Assembly (NCBI GenBank): GCA_004380135.1
Contig: QXCR01000002.1
Location: 868,001 to 932,000, forward strand
Reading direction: 5' to 3'
Length of the DNA stretch: 64,000 nt
DNA from: Stemphylium vesicarium
Lineage: Eukaryota > Ascomycota > Dothideomycetes > Pleosporales > Pleosporaceae
Position 1 is the first letter of the stretch. Each line of letters opens with the position of its first letter. The position numbers and the translations under genes are program-made. This document shows positions 1-10,669 of this stretch, in pieces. The notes beneath the pieces were generated by a model, which did no database searches, was not told the origin of the DNA, and worked only from the letters and a program-made list of their open reading frames with translations.

Positions 1-300
1 AGGCTAACAGGGGTCTGACAGTATCGTCGCTTGCGTAAAGGGTGAGGGCGGTTTTGCAAAGGACTGTAATGCAGTCTTAGACCCTGGCGTATTGTACTGA
101 CAGGCGTGCTCCATGCAGGGGGAGGCAGGTGGCATCCGTAATATTCAAGTCTGGCTACCGATTTGCATCCTGTCCAGAACGCAAGGGCATTTACATGTCA
201 AAAGCGTCAACATGAGCATCTTCAGACGCAGTTGTAAGATAAATTCTTAGTAGGGTATCATCCATAATGTGAGCACTCTCAATACTAAAATACGATCTCG
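1..300. other. Intergenic, nothing recognised
   Basis: No credible coding frame, RNA gene or repeat is visible here. It is the far 3' flank of the sulfate permease gene and ends at the MITE. Confidence 0.5.
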
Positions 301-442
301 TTCTAGCAGACTTGTCAACAATCAAGCCGATCAAGCCGATCCAACCGAATTTAGTAAGATCTTAACCTATGTGAGCTCGTGAATTACTATATTAGGTTAG
401 CCCGGCTTGATTGGCTTGATTGTTGACAAGTCTGCATTCTAG
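301..442. mobile_element. Fold-back MITE-like element (128 bp) with putative TTCTAG target duplication
   Basis: The left arm starts CAGACTTGTCAACAATCAAG at 307. The right end (about 403-434) is its reverse complement, ending CTTGATTGTTGACAAGTCTG at 434. The first 32 bases pair with one mismatch. Pairing continues imperfectly inward (GATCCAACCGAATTTAGTAAG against the complement of ATTACTATATTAGGTTAGCC), so nearly the whole element can fold into one hairpin. TTCTAG flanks it at 301-306 and 437-442, with CA between the right end and the right copy. There is no coding capacity. This is what a non-autonomous inverted-repeat element looks like; the transposon superfamily is not assigned. Confidence 0.75.
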
Positions 443-565
443 AGCACCAGCCTTCCCAATGTGAGTCCAACCTCGAATGCAACGCCAGATGCCCATGCCA
501 AACTCGCTGAATAACCGGAATGCAAACGCTAATGCCAATTTTGCTGAATAAAAAAATATCATGAT

Positions 566-3128
566 TTACTCTTGCACATCTCCGTTTCTACCGTGAGCCT
601 CAAGCCAAGGACCCGAAGCAACACTTGTCCGCACCTCGCGCTGATCTGCCTTCCTCGCATCCCGGACAGCCGCATCGACAGCATCATGGAGATCAAGATG
701 GAAGAAGGGCCTTTCAATACCGTAGATGGGAGTGAATTGCCTCTTCTCGTTGGACATGCTTGTCTGAAGTTGCATTTCGCTCGTCTGCGTGACGTCTTTA
801 CCCGATTCTTCGTCGTGAGTGTGCGCCTTTCTCCGCGCAGTCTCCATCTCCTTGTTCTCTTCGTCCATAGCACCAGCTAAGCTTGTGGTAACGGTGTAAG
901 CAGGACACCAGTCGCCCAGGCCAACTGCGTCTATAGTTGCGGGGAAGCCGAAGCCTGCGAAGGAAAGCGCCTTGCGGGTCCATCGGTTGTGCACACCAGC
1001 AAAGTGCCACTCTACTAAGCCAGGCGCTGCATATCGGTCCAAGGTCTCCCGCAAGCTCTTCAGACCGTCGATGCTAGTTATGTCAAGGATGTTTATGGTG
1101 GAGAAATCGAGTACAACTGCTCGCAGAACTGGAAGAGAGGATGACTCTTCGATGAGCTTCTCAGTGGGTGGGGCGTCACACCACAGGCGATCGCACGCGC
1201 GGATACCATCATCGGCTTGCGTACGTCGAGTGTGTGAGGTTATGTAGGAGGCAAGGTAGTCCACATGGTAGGCCTGGTTGACGTAGTTGAAGTTCTCGCT
1301 GAAACGGTAGATGAAGACGCCAGGGTAGGCGGGCTCAACGCTGACACTAGGGTTGTGGTTATCCTTGGAATCATAGGGGATGTACACCTGGCGAGCCTCT
1401 TTAGCATGTCCAATATTGCCAAGGGTGGCCTGGTTCGCCTCCTCCAAAGGGAGTGAGGTGCTGGAAGTAGACGCCGATTTGTCATGAGACCGATCCTCGC
1501 GCACGATACGGGTCACGCCGACGGAGCCACGGAACTTGCCAGGGCTCTTTGCCATTCGGACTAGAAGCATGGCAAAGGAAAGACCGACGGTAATGTAGAT
1601 GGCGGTCTCGAGGTCGGTAAAGAACGCAATGACCACTCCGCACACCCAAATGAAGAGCTCGAACGGAGATAATTGGTAGTACTTGTGTAAGTCCTTTGGG
1701 CCCTTGATTAGGTCGATGGTTGAGTGGATAATGAGACCAGCAAGAGCCGCGTTCGGGATGTAGTAGAAGACCGCTGTGAGCGCGTACAGAGCTAGTACTA
1801 ATACCAATGCGCTAAAGACGCCAGATAAGGGTGTTCGCACGGCCGCCTTTGAGAGCACAGCGGAGGCACCGAACGAACCTGTACAAACATAACCACCAAC
1901 AAATGGACTGAGTATGTTGGCAGCGCCCTGTGCGATCATCTCTTGCGATGGGATGACTGTATAGTTGTGCTTACGACCGAAGTTCTTTGCGATGGCGATG
2001 TGTTCGACGATGAGTATGATGATGATAGCTGGAAGCTCTGTAGACACAAGCCCGAATAGCTCGCCATCCATTTTAGGTACACCGGCATGACTGAAGCCCT
2101 TTTCGATGTGGCCGACGATCCGAAACTTCTCTTGTCCCGCAGGTGCAGTTCGATTTATCAAAAAGCTGATGAGGGTATAAAGCAGGATCGTGAATGTTAG
2201 ACGCAAAGAAGAGATCATAGACCATGTCTTCTTCCTCTGCGGCTGTCGTACTTCCATCTTGGCGCAAGTGTTCTTGATGAGGTACAAGAGCACGACGGAT
2301 GTGATGCCGATAGCAGCATCAAGTCTTGCGGTAGACAATCCCTTCAGGAAGTTCACGTACACCTTGTACGGAGACTCACGCGTGTTGATGCCTCGCACGC
2401 CCATCAAGGTAGGCAGCTGCGTCGAGATGATGGTGATGCTGGCTGATGTGACGAAAGCCGAGATGGGGATGTAAGGTACGAACTCGATGACGAAGCCAAG
2501 GCGAAGAATACCAAACGCGATTATGATGATACCAGCGAGGAAGCTCAGTGCGTGTGCTACTTGCTGTGGCTCATACTTGCCTGGGTGCTCAGCCTCGATT
2601 TTGCTGACAGCGCTGCCAATCAGTAATGAGCCGACCGCAGTCGTCTATGGCGGATTAGATGATGATTTGCTATAGCTTGGACGATGACTTACACCTATTA
2701 CAATATCTCTAGAAGTTCCGAAGATCCAGTAAAGGCAAGCCCCGGTGAACGTAGTGTAAAGTCCGAATGCAGGCGACAGTCGAGCAAGCGATGCATAGGC
2801 CATAGCCTGGGGAACTACAACAAGCCCCACAGTGATACCTGCCAGCTATTAGCGCGAAGACATAACGACACTCGGTCCCTCGGTACTTACCAGCGATGGC
2901 ATCACCAGCTAACCAATGAAGGTTATACCTTCTTATCCAGCGCGCGCTCGGAAACAGTTCGCGAACATAATCAGCAGCGTCTTGTGATCTTGGCAAGCAC
3001 TCGCGGAACCACTCCGCTACCGACGGGTCTTCTTCGATATATGTTTCTCCGATTGTCTCATGCGCCACGTTTTTCAGTGTTTCCGTCTGTGCGCTGCGGT
3101 CCTCCGCGAAGGTTGGGAACACTTTCAT
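566..3128 (-). CDS. SulP-family sulfate permease with STAS domain
   Basis: Plasma-membrane sulfate uptake transporter of the fungal SUL1/SUL2/cys-14 type, about 820 residues in three exons: 3128-2891, 2838-2693 and 2644-566. The introns are 52 and 48 bp with GTAAGT donors, and phases join cleanly to read DAIAG-ITVGLVVVPQAMAYA and DIVIG-TTAVGSLLIG. The N-terminus has the family signature before the first helix (LFPSARWIRRYNLHWLAGD), then repeated hydrophobic helices. The C-terminal third is hydrophilic and includes a STAS domain around residues 560-700 (AVVLDFSTINILDITSIDGL). Two hydrophilic loops, one between membrane and STAS and one at the C-terminus, are Ser/Lys/Glu-rich and may be regulatory. 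The start is the first ATG in a good frame, and the length is normal for the family. Substrate beyond sulfate (e.g. molybdate) cannot be excluded. Confidence 0.93.
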
Positions 3129-4177
3129 CGTATCGATGTTGCAGTAGAAGTCAGGGAACGAAGAGGACTAGCAAATGATAGCACAGTCTTCTGCTAGCAA
3201 GAGCATGTGTGACAGCCTCCGAACAATGTGACGATGGTCAATCCTGCAGTAGCGACGTCCAATCAAAAACAGAATCGTCGGCTCAGAGTAATGATGTGTC
3301 GGGTGCGATGTTGATGGAAAAATGTTTGGTAGAAAACGAGAGGAATTCAATGGGTTAAGCATTGTAGGACCGAGCTTTTTCTGGCTGTCGGGACGTTCTT
3401 CCCATTGAATTTGACGCGCTGTCATGCGTCGTGCTGGGAGCATTTCACCGATGGGCCGACGCTCTCGGGCGAGAGGTCTTGGCGTCGCCGCCGCATCGAT
3501 AAGACACGACTACTCACCGCCGCCTTCCTCCGTTTTGAAAGCCCGAAACATATTTCAAAGACCACCAACAAGTCATCTGGTAAACCATTGCGTTGTCAAA
3601 CGCGCCATGTCATGCATAGACAGCTCTTCAGACCCTTGAGCGAAGATCTAGTTCAAATGCCAGGGCACCAGATCTACGGGTCGCGTCTCACGAAAGATGT
3701 AAGTTTTCCAAGGGAATCTTGGCAATAATGGAGTCGGTGTACAGGAGGCGCGATTGGACGGGGATAGGAAGGACTGCCCATCGGGAACGTGCAGATGATG
3801 CTGGGGATGACCCTCCGGTGAGGCGAAGCGGCGATGGAGAGAAGGGTCCGGGCGAGATGTGTCAATGCCAAGCTCTACGCTTTCCATCAGGGGTCCACTT
3901 CGGGCAAGAGGTCGTGCGGACTGCGGGGAGAGGCCACCACGCATCACCTGGTCATCCTCACGTACTAGGTTGCATTGATTGAGCCATGGATGACAAGAAC
4001 TGTAGCATTTTTTGATCTAAACCTGCCGTCATTTTCATAGCTATTTGCATGTTCTATTCAATGTCGGCGCCCAATCGAGGGACGTGCAGACATGTGGAGA
4101 CCTCTAAATCCAATCCCAACTCTTCCATTGCATCAGAAGCCGGGCCTTTTCTCACCCATCGCTGGCCCGAAGTTGCT
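3129..4177. other. Intergenic, no gene seen
   Basis: Upstream region of the sulfate permease and 3' flank of the F-box-like gene. Only short overlapping frames on both strands with no coherent protein; I see no repeat or RNA gene. Confidence 0.5.
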
Positions 4178-5659
4178 TCAGTCATACTCGCTGGTACTAT
4201 CATGCATGCCGCTCTCCGAGTCGGTCTCCCAGGCATCGCCGTCTACATCGGTCTCTTCGGCGTCTACTCCGTGGTTGTGATGCAAGTCGCCGGCCTCGCA
4301 TTTACAGCAGATGCACTCGGACGCGATGCCCTCCGCTTCCCTCCATCCACGTATGATAGCCCGCCCCATATGCTCGCCGCGAACGCAAGTGCCATTGACG
4401 TAAACTGACAAAGTTCCATCGCGATTCTTGGCGTAACCGAGTTCGTCTGGGTCCAAGTGGGCAAAATCCGCAGCCGAATGCTCCTCGTGTCGCTCTTCGT
4501 CCTCTTCAACCTCTCCAGCATTTTCATCATCTCCATCCCCGAGATCATCCTCGCTATCGGCCCACCTGCCTGTAATCTCCCCCTTGCACCAGTTGCACAT
4601 GAGTTTTGGTCGAGAGCCCGATCCGATGGTCGCCCCACAATCACACAGATGATGATGATGATGATGATGAGGATGAGGATGAGGATGACCTCCGACATCA
4701 TCGTCCACCGCAGTGTGGCACTCCAGGGCTTTATCGGCTTCTTCCTCCTCAGTGTAGCAGCCCACACACAGCCATCTGTCCAGGAATCGCTTGCGCAGTG
4801 TGCAGGAGCATGGCTTTGGATTCTTCTTTTGGCGTTCCTTGAAGCAAGACGAGCAGACAAGCTCTTTACGCGCCATGATAGTTGCATTGAGGAACGAGAC
4901 AATCTCTCTGCCACTGTACGGATCCTGACTTCGACCACGAGGAGTAATGATCTGGTTACTACCCAGATCCATGTCGAGAAGGCGGTCCATAGGTTCGGCA
5001 TCGCCTAGCGCAGGAATGCATAGTGGGATGTGAACGCGTCCTTGGTCGTGCAGAGGTACCATATTCTCGATAGGACGATACCAGGCCCGGGAATCCTCGT
5101 CTTTGGGTGGAAAGGCTGCGACAACCACAGGGTTGAGGAAGAAGAAGCCGGCCCACCAGCGGCGCTGATCGAACCCAGCATCTTCCGTGAGGTGGTTGTA
5201 GAAGACATGTATACGACACTCGTTGCAGGTGTTTACACCACACTCAGTGCACGGGCGAGATTCGACTGGGAAGCCATTGGCAGCGCAGCCGGCAGCTGAG
5301 TGGAATGTCTTAGCTGCACATGCACAGTGCATCGCGGTGCGTACGTAGTAACCTAGTCCGGGACACAGGGTTTTGGAAAGCAGGTTCGTCTTGACCGTCG
5401 CATCGTGCATACCAATATGGCTGTGCAGCGTCTGAGATACCTGAGTCATTGTGACGAGCGTATTTGGCGGGAGGAACGATATCATCGTCTAGAAAACATT
5501 AGTAAAGCACAAAGCATGCGGCTTAGTCGGACTTACCTCAAGAATGGGATATTGAGCGAGCGCAATGGCGAGGGGGTTGGTAGCGTTCTTCTCCGCCAGA
5601 GGAAGCTTCCAGATGCGAGGCTGAGGTGCCCGCTGACTTGTTTGCTGAGCTGCACTCAT
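4178..5659 (-). CDS. F-box-like protein with cysteine/histidine-rich zinc-binding clusters
   Basis: Two exons, 5659-5537 and 5488-4178, joined in phase 0 across a 48-bp intron (GTAAGT donor, TTTCTAG acceptor); 477 residues. Across the junction the N-terminus reads NPLAIALAQYPILE-TMISFLPPNTLVTM, resembling the helical core of an F-box, so a role as an SCF ubiquitin-ligase adaptor is possible. The rest holds several CxxC/CxC clusters likely to bind zinc: CTECGVNTCNEC, CSSCF with CSC and CVGC, LCDCG with CNWC, and CICCKC. A histidine run HPHPHPHHHHHHH is encoded by a GAT/CAT trinucleotide repeat, and a long Glu/Asp segment follows. The C-terminus is acidic. I do not recognise a named orthologue; the F-box assignment is tentative, but the coding call is firm. 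Confidence 0.8.
4648..4692. repeat. GAT/GAG trinucleotide microsatellite inside a CDS
   Basis: Plus strand reads seven to eight GAT units followed by alternating GAGGAT. On the coding (minus) strand this is the His/Pro-His tract of the F-box-like protein. The tract length is a likely site of allelic variation. Confidence 0.8.
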
Positions 5660-6218
5660 GGCGAAGCTTCTTGAGAATGCTAGTACGAGGTAACCGGGAA
5701 AGCGCAGCGACCGTCGGGTAAGAGTTGCGATTGCTGTCGCGAACTCACTCAAAGAACTGCGCAATAAAGGCTATGAATGCGTGTCTGTATGTAGAGCAGG
5801 AAGCGAGGGCGCAGGGAAAACGTAACGTCGCAAAGAAGCAGGTTTGGTGCGATCGCAAAGTGAGACAGTGAAGGCGCAAGGTACGAACGGGCAGTCGCAT
5901 ACGTCACGTGCACAAACATTCAAAACCTAAAAGCTAGAACATTCCACAGCGAACTTGTAGACAATACCTCAGATGAGAAATCATCGGGCCCACGAGATAG
6001 TTTAAGGCTGAATACAATGCTGAAGTCGCTGGCAGCTGGCCGCCATGAGCGAGTTGTCGCAAGCCTGGCCGTACTACGGAAGCTGCATGCTGTACTTTAC
6101 AAGACTTCCGGGCGACAACCCTCAGTCGCGGTCCTCTTCCCCGTCGATACTCTCCGTAGTCGCCTCATAACTCATCTCGTTATCGTCAGTAGAGGCTATC
6201 ATCCACTCTATGATCTCC
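5660..6218. other. Intergenic, with a possible lost 3' coding end near 6122-6218
   Basis: Promoter side of the F-box-like gene. The last ~100 bp on the minus strand can be read as a charged tail ending at 6122 (see the gene at 6219 and the findings). Nothing else is visible. Confidence 0.4.
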
Positions 6219-7453
6219 TCATTGGTCTTGCCTTTGAGCAACTTCCTGGTCTCTTCCCTGAAAACGTTCCTGGCGGGATCCCAGCTCCGCCAGACGACTC
6301 TCAAAGATCATCTTCTCGTTCTCCTCATCTTCTCTACGCCTCTTCAGCATCTTGTAGATGTCGAAATCGGTTTTGCCCGCTGCCTTCCGCTTCAGTCCTG
6401 CAACCACCTCATCAACCGAGGTCAGTCCATCCCGATCGTTATGGATAAACAGCTCAGCAACTCCGTTTGATACGTCGCGTTCACTGTGGTCGCCACCATA
6501 CTGCGCTTGGAAGGAAGCAAGGCTGCATAAGTGCAGTGGGAGAATCCCCGACGGTGCGTTTTCCGAAACATGCGCACCGTTTTCCATTGCTTCCTTGGCG
6601 GTAGTTGCAGTATCATCTCTAGGCTCTTCAGACAGAGCCTCGGCCACTAGTATCGAATGCGGGGCGTTCTTTGCTTTACATTTCCGAGGGCGAGTCATAT
6701 TAGGCTGCTCCGTGTCCGTGTCTTCGTCGTCGTTATGGGAAAAGGAAGTAATCGGATACGGCGGATGAATGTCTGGTACCACGTGGGCGCCACCTGTCAA
6801 AGTTAGCTAAATTTCCAGACCAGAACCACTCCGTTCACCCTTCGCATCGTAAGTTCTGCTAATAACACTGAAGGCCAGCGCGAGACAAGACTTAGCATTC
6901 TTCAGGCTCTCGGAGAACGCGTTTTTCACCAGTCCAGCTTCCATATAGATGTACAGTATCACATGCCTGAGATAGCGTATCTCAAACTTCTTTTCACTCT
7001 GCTTGAAGAATCGGAAAGGATACATGAGCGCGAGGTCCTCAAGATTACTCACGGTCTCAATGTGTCCACCCGGATATTCGTTAAAGAAGAGGACATCGGC
7101 TGATCTCTTCATTGGATGCTGCCATACATTGATAAATGCCCATGTGGCAAACTGATTGTTCTGGCCTGAATTCTTGGAGTACGAAGTCAGTATATGTCTC
7201 GCAATCGGTTCATACATTGGCATGGCTTACCCAGGAAGAGCTTCTTCTCGCGCATCCTGGTTTCTTTGTGGTGAGTCTTGATATCGCGGAAAGTGTGCTC
7301 ACTGGACTCGCCGAGCTTGTTGAATTTGTACCAAATACCGACGTCTTTGGCCCAGGCGTTGATCGTTTCGAGCTGAGAAGGTGGAGGTGCTGCGTTGAGA
7401 ATGGTGGCGCTGCGCGTCTCCGCACTCCTCGCTGTGGCTTTCGTCCGTGCCAT
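6219..7453 (-). CDS. Unknown protein with a histone H3-tail-like N-terminus
   Basis: Three exons by my reading: 7453-7231, 7165-6839 and 6793-6219 (374 residues). The introns are 65 bp (GTAAGC..TTCAG, internal CTGAC) and 45 bp (GTGAAC..CTAACTTTGACAG). Phases (1 and 1) are continuous, giving KKLFLG-QNNQFATWAFINVWQ and SRTYDAKG-GAHVVPD. 7453 is the first ATG in its frame. After the initiator Met the protein starts ARTKATAR, one residue different from histone H3 (ARTKQTAR). The middle is a conserved-looking aromatic-rich domain; the C-terminal half is hydrophilic with a charged coiled-coil-like end (KMLKRRREDEENEK). No known domain is recognised. A second frame overlapping the C-terminus (to 6122) also looks coding, so the end may be frameshifted. 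Confidence 0.6.
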
Positions 7454-8301
7454 TGCCGCGATACCAATGTAAAGAGCTGGCGTTGTGAACACAGTAGGCT
7501 GGGGGGTTTCGAAGGCCAAAGTGTGTGTCACTGCGCTACTGAAAGTGTTATCAGCGCGAGTGAGAACGTTTTAGGGAAATGACCTGCGTTCATTCTGTGG
7601 AGAAGCGTGGGGCGCCTCTTTTCGTCCAAGCTTTGCCCAAAGCAGTGAAAAGAGCAGTAGGAGCTTACCTGAGCCTCGAGCCTGCATTATGCTTGCTACT
7701 TGTTCCGAGTCTGTAGTATGTGAAGTTCTTCCCACGCGAGAATAATAGAAACAATATTATCAGGCTGATGCAGGTTTATGAAGTGGTTGCACGCTCGAAA
7801 TATGGACATGGGGAAAGATTCCTCGTCTGTCGTTTACAAGATCTGAAATTGAGCACTACCTCTGCACTCAGCAGAAGCTCAGCACTGCGTATCCTCAAGG
7901 GAAGTTCGCATTGGATGCCTTCTTGCCGCTGGAGTCCTGGACAGGTCGACGAATATTTATTCGCCCCAACAACTATTTACTTGGATGCACGCATGGGTCT
8001 TCCAGGCGCGTTTGTATCGAATCCTCAGATAAAACACAATATTTCACGATCATGGATGTACTCTATGTTCACCCTCTCTAGTTTGGTTGCATGGATTGCA
8101 GTTGGCGAATCAATGTGGGAAGCTCGGTACGTTATTGTAAGCTGTCAAACTCATCCATCATCAAGCTTAACGCTTTTGACTGTTCGTCTAATCTCTTCTT
8201 TCCTCTTCTCTGACATGTTCTCTAGCCTACACGGCCCTATCTGCGGCGAAGGAGTGGGCTCCAAGAAAGCCAATGAGTCGTATAGAACAGACACTCCACC
8301 G
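7454..8301. other. Intergenic, no convincing gene
   Basis: Contains a long plus-strand frame (7720-8430) that I rejected for lack of protein-like composition. Otherwise promoter of the H3-tail-like gene and 3' flank of the next one. Confidence 0.4.
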
Positions 8302-8920
8302 CTAAACCCAACGCAACTCCCCCCCGAATCCGATAGTCTTGGAACCAAGCAAGACTTCCTTCTGAAGGTTATCTTCCTCATTTACATTCCAGCCCAGATC
8401 TTCGGTAATACGTTTACACTCGGCTTCTAAGCAGCAGTTAGATACCCAGAAATTACAATATTGGTCGGTGTCGTGATGCCAGTCACGCTTACCGTCCAGA
8501 TCACGAAAGTCGTTGGCAGTATCTGGGATTCCTTCGATGACCTTATTGTTATAGCCATTGTGGAGAGGTTCCAAACTGTCGTAGGCGCTCGTGATACATT
8601 TGTTCGGCATACGACGCTCATCGTTGTACATCCTAATTCGATATTGTTAGCTCTTTCCTTTCGTCGCAGTACAGAGAAGACCAACGCAGCTTCCAGAGCC
8701 AACAGACGATTTTCCGTCTTGTTGCGAAGAGACTGGGTCTGGCTGCACAACTTCTTGAGCCTCGTGTCGATGCCGCTGACCTGGGCTTGATTTCTTCGAT
8801 AGCTTTGTTCATAGACCCGTCGCTGTGGGATTCCGGAAGCAGAGACAGTAGTCGGAGTTGAGCGGCGGTTGCTTCGAGCTGGAGCGTCAGATCAGAGATG
8901 CTGAGTGCTTGGGGAGCCAT
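8302..8920 (-). pseudogene. Small coiled-coil gene, frame-disrupted (candidate pseudogene)
   Basis: The N-terminus starts at 8920 (MAPQALSISDLTLQLEATAAQ) and runs in one frame to about residue 45 (MNKAIEE). The best coiled-coil continuation (VSGIDTRLKKLCSQTQ, SLRNKTENRLLALEAAL) is in another frame. A third segment (8631-8302, DERRMPNKCITSAYDSLEPL onward, acidic) returns to the first frame if a 40-bp intron with GCTAACA branch site is removed. No combination of canonical introns that I tried joins all three. Upstream, 9089-9016 looks like a 5'-UTR intron (GTGAGT donor, CACTAAC branch site, CCGATAG acceptor). Either the gene carries indels or the true splicing is different. It is head-to-head with the similar gene at 9219. 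Function unknown. Confidence 0.4.
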
Positions 8921-9218
8921 GTTTTCGCATTGACTGGTTCGGCTTCTGGGTGTGGGTGTGGAAAGGAATCTTCGTCCAAAATCTCAAGGTAAGAGAAAGA
9001 ATGGAGGTTTCCTATCGGCACAAAATTGTCGTTAGTGACCTCAGCGCTCAATGATGAGAGTGTTTGCTCGTGTAGCTCTGCCTCACTCACCGTTCACTTC
9101 AGTCCATGCGGATACTCGCTGAGCGCACTTTGTCTATCATTTCGTCTTCCGAAGATTTTGTCCTAGTCTTGCCACAACCTTCGACATCAGACGCGTAGTG
9201 CTTTCGAAGACACTCGGA

Positions 9219-9934
9219 ATGGCGCCTCGCACGAACGATCTGGCGGATCTAATCTCTCAGCTTGAGTCAGTGGTACTGCAAATGCAGGCTACGGGGCCGG
9301 CGGTACATATCGAACAGGCTGTCGGTAAAGACGACATTGGCGAGTTCGAACGGTAAGTGGAAGAGCTCGAGAAGAAGGTTTCACGTGCAGAATACGCTAT
9401 GAAAGGATTGAAGTGCTCTTGCGATACCACCAAGGTCACACTTTCAGTCTTGTGCGATCATCACATGAGACGAGCACGGTAAGTAATTGAAGTCCGCCCA
9501 TTCGGTCGCAATACTAAGATTTGACAGGATTCATAACGAAGGCGCTGAAAAATACAACCGCACGGTAAAGAAGCAGATGGATCTCATGCCAATCCACGAC
9601 ACCAAGACTAACCGACCAATCTCGGATTTTCCGAAGACCTTGTCGTGCATCCAGCGAATGGAAGGTAAGCCGGAATCTCTAGCGTCTCTCTGGCAGTGCG
9701 ATACAGTCTCTGACAACATACTTAGATACCACTCTCGATCGATTGCTACGCTGTCTCCATGCTGACTATTCGCCCTGGCCATATGACACCAACTGGAAGC
9801 GAGCGCATCTGACTGCAGTAATTCGCGGTGTGAACCGAAGAATATTCCGGTTGATTATGTGGAGCATGCTGGCACTAGGAGTGATGCTTGCGCTAGGTTT
9901 TTCTTGGCCCAGATCACAGTTTGGGGCCATATAA
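9219..9934 (+). pseudogene. Spliced coiled-coil/membrane gene with an in-frame TAA at codon 46
   Basis: Three exons, 9219-9478, 9528-9664 and 9726-9934, with 49-bp and 61-bp GTAAGN..AG introns and fully continuous phases (2 and 1). The start MAPRTNDLADLISQLE resembles the divergent neighbour's MAPQALSISDLTLQLE. The frame then meets TAA at 9354-9356, but continues directly with a classic coiled coil (VEELEKKVSRAEYAMKG). After the introns it gives a charged segment, LDRLLRCLHADYSPWP, and a C-terminal hydrophobic helix (IMWSMLALGVMLALGF). Without the stop the product would be 201 residues with a tail anchor. The stop lies in CGGTAAGT, which looks like a donor, but no in-phase acceptor restores the frame. 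Most likely a recent pseudogene or null allele; readthrough or an assembly error is possible. Confidence 0.6.
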
Positions 9935-10669
9935 GAAGGACACGGGGACGGAATATCTAGAGATGAGGGATCGTTGTCTTACCACGTATCCAGAATGTGG
10001 GCGAAGGTCACGGTGCAGAGAGTGATAGATATATGCAACTGCTAGTTCCGAAGAGCAAAGCACATGTTTCGATGCGTGAACTCAAAGGAGGTTGGTTAGT
10101 GTTATGACTGCTGAGCCGTAGAGACGATTCATAATGTCATCGTGTTTCGGTACAGTGCAATCTTCTCTCTATCAGCAAATCACGCAGGGCTTTGCTTTTC
10201 ATTTTCCAGGATCTTTCCAGGCACTGGAAAGGGACTGATTGACATTCATGTGTTGTGTTGTATGAAAACACGGGTATCTAGCTGCTTCTCTTGGGGCCTT
10301 GACTGTGATGACATTGCAGGGACTTATAATCGTATCTTAGAGCGACCAATTATCAAAGGACGAGTCGTCCCTTATTGTCACAATCCTCATTGTGTAGTCT
10401 TTCAATGTCGCAGTCGTAATGCAAGGTCGCCTGAGACGAATCAGTATACAAAGCACGGTTTTTTTGGACGTCACGGACTTCTTGCCGTGCTCATTTGTCG
10501 CAGATTGCGCCCAGTAGATCTGTCCAGTCCGGCGAGAGCTATGCTTACAGCACTTTGCTGTGTTCTCTGTTAGCTTGGTCTGCATTCGCCGCTGTTGCGC
10601 AGTACCTTTCTCGCGTCTTTCAGTTTCCCCCGCACATTACTAATAGCCCAGTAAATTTGCGACTTTCCC
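9935..10669. other. Intergenic, nothing recognised
   Basis: Only short overlapping frames. No motif, repeat or RNA gene seen. Confidence 0.45.

Noticed and set aside
4457..5008. 183-codon plus-strand frame opposite the F-box-like gene
   Set aside because: It is the antisense shadow of the Cys/His-rich coding exon; its Met/Arg repeats are just the complement of the His/Asp repeat.
7720..8430. 236-codon plus-strand open frame
   Set aside because: Starts in AT-rich intergenic DNA, has no recognisable domain or protein-like periodicity, and overlaps the better-supported minus-strand acidic segment at 8302-8430.
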